Shown: piece after piece, positions 7,877 to 10,483 of the stretch
Position numbering within the stretch: the first letter of the stretch is position 1
Layout: each line of letters starts with the position of its first letter
Source: Pirellulaceae bacterium
GTDB taxonomy: Bacteria; Planctomycetota; Planctomycetia; Pirellulales; Pirellulaceae
Direction: 5' to 3'
Assembly (NCBI GenBank): GCA_013002105.1
Contig: JABDKS010000631.1
Span: 1-10,483, forward strand
Length of the DNA: 10,483 bases
Program-made: the position numbers and the translations under genes
Notes under the pieces: model-generated
Database searches by the model: none
Told to the model about the DNA's origin: nothing
The model's input: the letters and a program-made list of their open reading frames with translations, nothing else

Positions 7877-7924
7877 CCGTGACGCCTGTTGGTTGCGCGG
7901 TTCTTTATGCTCGGGCTACATCCA

Positions 7925-7955
7925 TTTAGACCCAAGTTCAGCGCGATCCTATCAA
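7925..7955 (-). promoter_or_regulatory. Weak candidate promoter for the TIGR03009 gene
   Basis: On the minus strand, TTGATA (7955-7950) and TCTAAA (7930-7925) resemble sigma-70 -35 and -10 boxes. The 19-nt spacer is longer than ideal. It would give a leader of about 40 nt before the ATG at 7876. Planctomycete promoter consensus is poorly known, so this is tentative. Confidence 0.2.
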
Positions 7956-8145
7956 CGCGAGCGGTCACGTCGAAAGAGCGAATCGAACTCGGCCTGGAAC
8001 ACAGCATGCAAGCACCATCAATGCTATCAATCGATCCGATGCAACTGCACTCCAAAAGTCGAATCGAATTCTCTCTCTATTCATCCCTAATTACCACGTA
8101 CTGTGAAGCTTTCCCGTTTCCCCAGCGTTACGGTCATGCCTCTTC

Positions 8146-8166
8146 GGTCGGTTGCCGATCTTTTTT
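8146..8166 (+). terminator. Intrinsic-terminator-like hairpin upstream of the WD40 gene
   Basis: GGTCGG (8146-8151) pairs with CCGATC (8155-8160), six pairs including one G-T, around a TTG loop, followed directly by six T residues (8161-8166). It lies on the plus strand 62 bases before the WD40 start, with no gene of the same direction upstream inside the gap. It may end a short leader RNA, act as an attenuator, or stop read-through. The stem is short, so strength is uncertain. Confidence 0.5.
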
Positions 8167-8215
8167 GATGAGAGTCTGTGCGCACGCGAAGCCCCTTTGC
8201 GCGCCTATCGACCGT

Positions 8216-8231
8216 GGAGGACGAAGGTTTG
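8216..8231 (+). promoter_or_regulatory. RBS that fixes the WD40 start at a TTG
   Basis: GGAGG at 8216-8220 is followed by 8 nt and TTG at 8229-8231. The same spacing occurs before the BatA TTG start in this window. It favours this TTG over the upstream GTG at 8178, which has no comparable site. Confidence 0.7.
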
Positions 8232-9338
8232 ATAATCCGATCACATTTACGAGCGAAACGATCCGGCGGAGCAGTTGGCCGACGTTGGGCGCTGATGGCG
8301 ATTGCCGCCAGTGCGGTCGCGTGTCCCAGCGGATGGGGAGACGAACCGTCGTTGAGTGTCGCTGCGAAGCAAAACCTGATGCGCAGCATGACGCCCATTG
8401 CTAGTCGCGCGATCCAGTTAGAAGCGACGACCGCACAATTACCGCGAGCAGTGGTCACCGCGATTGCTGCGGATCCCCGCGGTGATTTGGTCGCCGTTGC
8501 CGGTGACGACCATGCGATTCGGATTTTGAACACATCGACCATGCGAATCGTTCAGACACTCGATGGTCATCGCGATCTGATTCGCACATTATCCTTCAGC
8601 CACAGCGGCGATCAATTCGTATCGGCTGGCAACGACGGACAATTAATCGTCTGGGATCGCGACGCATCATTCACAATCATGCAACGGATGCAGGGAACCC
8701 CTGCGTTGGCGTGTGTCCGATTTGCGCCTGACGACAATGAAATGGCAGCGGTGGGCTTTGACAACACCGTCTTTGTGATCGGTCGCAAACCACGGCCAAA
8801 AACAGTCTTCGAATGTCACTGCAAAGATTTACGCGCGATCGCGTATCGCGACGACAACCGACTGCTAGCAGTAGCCGGTCGCTCGGGCAGCCTGCATCTG
8901 TTTGATCCGGCCAACGGCGAATTGGTGCTCGAACAGAAGATTCACAATGGCCGCGTTCACGATTTGGAATTTCACCGCGATGCTTATACCCTCGTCAGCG
9001 TTGGGGCCGATGGCATGATGGTTGTCTTTGATACCAAACGCAACCGAGTCCTTAGCCAAACACGGGTGAGTACGGGAAAACTGTTTGCGGTTTCGATTTT
9101 GGACAGCGTGCACGTTGCAGTAGCAGGTTCGGACAATGTGATTCGCGTCGTCAACACCGATGATGGACAAGTTGTCCGAAAACTCGAAGGCCACCACGGA
9201 TCCATCCCGTCACTCGCCTTTACCAACGGCAAACTGTTTTCCGGAGGATTCGACGCGACGCTGCGACGCTGGACGCTCGACCATGTCACCGGTAATCAGC
9301 AACGCATCGCCGAAGGAGATCATGGCATCGATCGCTAA
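8229..9338 (+). CDS. Exported seven-bladed WD40 repeat protein
   Basis: From the TTG at 8229 the protein has 369 residues. The N-terminus is basic (MIIRSHLRAKRSGG then VGRR), followed by a hydrophobic stretch WALMAIAASAVA and a probable cleavage near residue 31. The Cys after AVA makes a lipoprotein conceivable, but the lipobox is poor. Seven consecutive WD40-like blades follow (about 74-355), each with a GD/GN-type turn and a final strand such as GQLIVWD, GSLHLFD, GMMVVFD, NVIRVVN or ATLRRWT. GH dipeptides end blades one and six (TLDGH, KLEGH). This makes one complete propeller with no other domain. WD40 propellers are protein-interaction scaffolds, and the partner here is unknown. The GTG at 8178 would add 17 residues but lacks a Shine-Dalgarno. 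The LEPR-XLL surface protein gene follows after 136 bp in the same direction. Confidence 0.9.
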   Translation: MIIRSHLRAKRSGGAVGRRWALMAIAASAVACPSGWGDEPSLSVAAKQNLMRSMTPIASRAIQLEATTAQLPRAVVTAIAADPRGDLVAVAGDDHAIRILNTSTMRIVQTLDGHRDLIRTLSFSHSGDQFVSAGNDGQLIVWDRDASFTIMQRMQGTPALACVRFAPDDNEMAAVGFDNTVFVIGRKPRPKTVFECHCKDLRAIAYRDDNRLLAVAGRSGSLHLFDPANGELVLEQKIHNGRVHDLEFHRDAYTLVSVGADGMMVVFDTKRNRVLSQTRVSTGKLFAVSILDSVHVAVAGSDNVIRVVNTDDGQVVRKLEGHHGSIPSLAFTNGKLFSGGFDATLRRWTLDHVTGNQQRIAEGDHGIDR

Positions 9339-9406
9339 GCGGGCATTGCCCACGCACAGAAACTAGACCAGACCCACCGCGGCGCTCACACCGGGCGCAC
9401 CGAGAA

Positions 9407-9429
9407 TCGAAAGACCCGCAATCTTTCGA
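9407..9429 (+). repeat. Perfect 8-bp hairpin between WD40 and LEPR-XLL genes
   Basis: TCGAAAGA (9407-9414) and TCTTTCGA (9422-9429) are exact reverse complements around a 7-nt loop. The hairpin lies 69 nt after the WD40 stop and 45 nt before the next start codon. A TTTT occurs 6 nt downstream (9436-9439), so it is not a classic terminator. It may be a leader structure, an RNA-stability element or a protein-binding site. A 10-bp palindrome, TTTCGCGAAA, lies just after it (9437-9446). Confidence 0.45.
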
Positions 9430-9460
9430 CGACGGTTTTCGCGAAACGACCAAGGCACAC

Positions 9461-9477
9461 GGAGGTGCCGAAGCGTG
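9461..9477 (+). promoter_or_regulatory. RBS that fixes the LEPR-XLL gene start at a GTG
   Basis: GGAGG at 9461-9465 lies 9 nt before GTG at 9475-9477. Starting there gives a basic N-terminus in front of the LEPR-XLL-like motif, as expected for this class. The next in-frame ATG (9559) starts directly at MTPERLEARQLLA and has no ribosome-binding site. Confidence 0.7.
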
Positions 9478-10483
9478 ATTTGGAAAGAGAAACGATCCGG
9501 TAGCAAACACCGTCGCAATTCATCGACGGTGGGAACGCATGCCGTTCGACGTCGTATCATGACGCCGGAGCGACTGGAAGCGCGACAATTGTTGGCGGCC
9601 GATCCGATTCATGTCGGTGTCGTCTACCTGGAGACAGACTATCTAGAAAGTGATCAGGACGTTGGCGGTGACTCACGCGGTGACCGGTTCATCGTGTCGT
9701 TCACCGGTGGTGCGCCGGACACGCAGTTGACTCAGCTGCGAATCAATACTGACAAAGACGGTGATGGATACTCTGTCGGTGACCCAATTTATGACACGCT
9801 GCCGGGAGGACGGGGAACCGACGGATCAGCTGGTTTTCAGATTGTTCGGGTCCAAACGGCGGATGGACGCAACGTCGATGCCGTTGCCGAAGTCGACGAT
9901 GGTAGCCAAGAATTGGTGTTGCGATTGTCGAATTTCCGTGCCGGCGACCGGCTGGAATTTACGTTGGACGTCGACGAAATTCTCCGCAACTCACTCGATT
10001 TGGCGATCTTCAACGACCGTTTGGATGTGATCACGTCGGGCCAAGAGTTTCAGGATTCGATCCTGGGAGCAACGTTCGAGGCACCGCATTACGAAACGAC
10101 GCTTGCCGACACCATTTTCGAGAATGATTACGGTACGCCATCACAGTCGCACGGACTCGACCTGCCGCCAGATTATGGCGACGATGTCTACAGCCGTCCC
10201 GACCGATCCGCCGCCGCCATCACGAGCGTGCAGCAAGTTCCAAAACCCATTTCGATTGCCGGTCATGTTTGGATCGACAATGACTTGGACCTGATCCGCG
10301 AGCTCGGCGAACCGATCTTGCAGGACATCGAGATTTCGCTCTGGTCATTGAATGAAACCACGCAGCGATACGAAGACACAGGCCACCGAGCGACGACCGA
10401 TAGCACGGGACGCTACGAGTTTCCTAAGTCGCTGGCGCTTTTACCGGGCCAGTATCGTGTCGTGCAAACACAGCCGTCAGGGC
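9475..10483 (+). CDS. LEPR-XLL-type surface protein with SdrD-B-like domain (3' end outside window)
   Basis: The frame is open for 336 codons from GTG 9475 to the right edge. The first 28 residues are rich in Arg and Lys (MIWKEKRSGSKHRRN and later AVRRRI). Then comes MTPERLEARQLLAADP (29-44), a form of the planctomycete LEPR-XLL N-terminal motif found on large surface or exported proteins; here PR is replaced by AR. Residues about 45-255 are acidic and beta-rich and contain a calcium-loop-like DKDGDGYSVGD (93-103). From about 259 an SdrD-B/Cna-B-like repeat begins: IAGHVWIDNDLDLIREL, then a TDSTGRYEF turn and LPGQYRVVQTQPSG at the edge. Such proteins usually continue with many more repeats, so this is probably only the beginning of a large gene. 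It is likely a cell-surface or matrix protein, with no enzymatic motif seen in this part. Confidence 0.87.
   Translation, partial: MIWKEKRSGSKHRRNSSTVGTHAVRRRIMTPERLEARQLLAADPIHVGVVYLETDYLESDQDVGGDSRGDRFIVSFTGGAPDTQLTQLRINTDKDGDGYSVGDPIYDTLPGGRGTDGSAGFQIVRVQTADGRNVDAVAEVDDGSQELVLRLSNFRAGDRLEFTLDVDEILRNSLDLAIFNDRLDVITSGQEFQDSILGATFEAPHYETTLADTIFENDYGTPSQSHGLDLPPDYGDDVYSRPDRSAAAITSVQQVPKPISIAGHVWIDNDLDLIRELGEPILQDIEISLWSLNETTQRYEDTGHRATTDSTGRYEFPKSLALLPGQYRVVQTQPSG

Larger units (their letters stand above)
7877..8228. promoter_or_regulatory. 352-bp divergent intergenic region
   Basis: This gap lies between the TIGR03009 gene (minus) and the WD40 gene (plus) and should contain both promoters. 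It holds two copies of CGAATCGAA (7979-7987 and 8060-8068), a short ATCAAT direct repeat near 8017-8030, a CT-rich run near 8070-8080 and a terminator-like hairpin (8146-8166). Open frames crossing it have no ribosome-binding site or recognisable product, so I see no gene here. Confidence 0.6.

Noticed and set aside
8178..8228. GTG at 8178 as start of the WD40 gene
   Set aside because: No Shine-Dalgarno precedes it. The TTG at 8229 has GGAGG at the same spacing as another supported start in the window and gives a shorter, still plausible signal peptide.
7889..8404. Plus-strand open frame of 171 residues across the divergent gap
   Set aside because: It runs out of frame into the WD40 gene, crosses the terminator-like hairpin and has no recognisable domain.
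9751..9783. Dockerin-like calcium loop as evidence of a dockerin domain
   Set aside because: DKDGDGYSVGD is a single loop without the second repeat and helix of a dockerin, and the last acidic residue is one position early. It is kept only as a calcium-loop-like feature.

Overview
The window looks like chromosomal DNA of a planctomycete of the Pirellulaceae (Rhodopirellula-like) type. The base composition is moderately GC-rich. The gene content is typical of that group: a formylglycine-type sulfatase, a secreted ceramidase-like protein fused to a LamG domain, a TIGR03009-type exported protein, an exported WD40 protein, and the 5' part of a large surface protein with a LEPR-XLL-like N-terminus and an SdrD-B-like repeat. 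The genus is an inference from these families.

Layout, left to right. Bases 1-2881 hold a minus-strand pair: a DUF58 protein (1979-2881) and, overlapping its stop by four bases, a BatA/VWA membrane protein that starts at a TTG (1982) and runs off the left edge of the window. After a 209-bp divergent gap, a plus-strand pair follows: the ceramidase-like/LamG protein (3091-5259) and a sulfatase (5329-6684), separated by 69 bp that contain a 12-bp C-rich repeat. Convergent to these is a minus-strand TIGR03009 gene (6743-7876). A 352-bp divergent gap containing an intrinsic-terminator-like hairpin separates it from a seven-bladed WD40 protein (8229-9338, TTG start). Last, after a 136-bp gap with an 8-bp perfect hairpin, comes the LEPR-XLL/SdrD surface protein (GTG start at 9475), cut by the right edge.

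How the parts may work together. DUF58 and BatA-type VWA proteins are classic partners of MoxR AAA+ ATPases, and their translational coupling here fits a membrane-associated VWA module; no MoxR gene is in the window. The ceramidase-like and sulfatase genes both encode exported hydrolase-type proteins and probably act together on an extracellular or periplasmic sulfated substrate. The TIGR03009, WD40 and LEPR-XLL proteins are all predicted to leave the cytoplasm, and no shared pathway is evident.

Three genes (BatA, WD40, LEPR-XLL) use TTG or GTG starts, each 8-9 nt after a perfect GGAGG, so ATG-based start calling would misplace or miss them. I see no mobile element, CRISPR array, tRNA or rRNA. 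I also see no clear undescribed defence or metabolic system. The most interesting points are the ceramidase-like protein that lacks the family's nucleophilic serine motif, the G-quadruplex-like repeat before the sulfatase gene, and the terminator-like leader of the WD40 gene.
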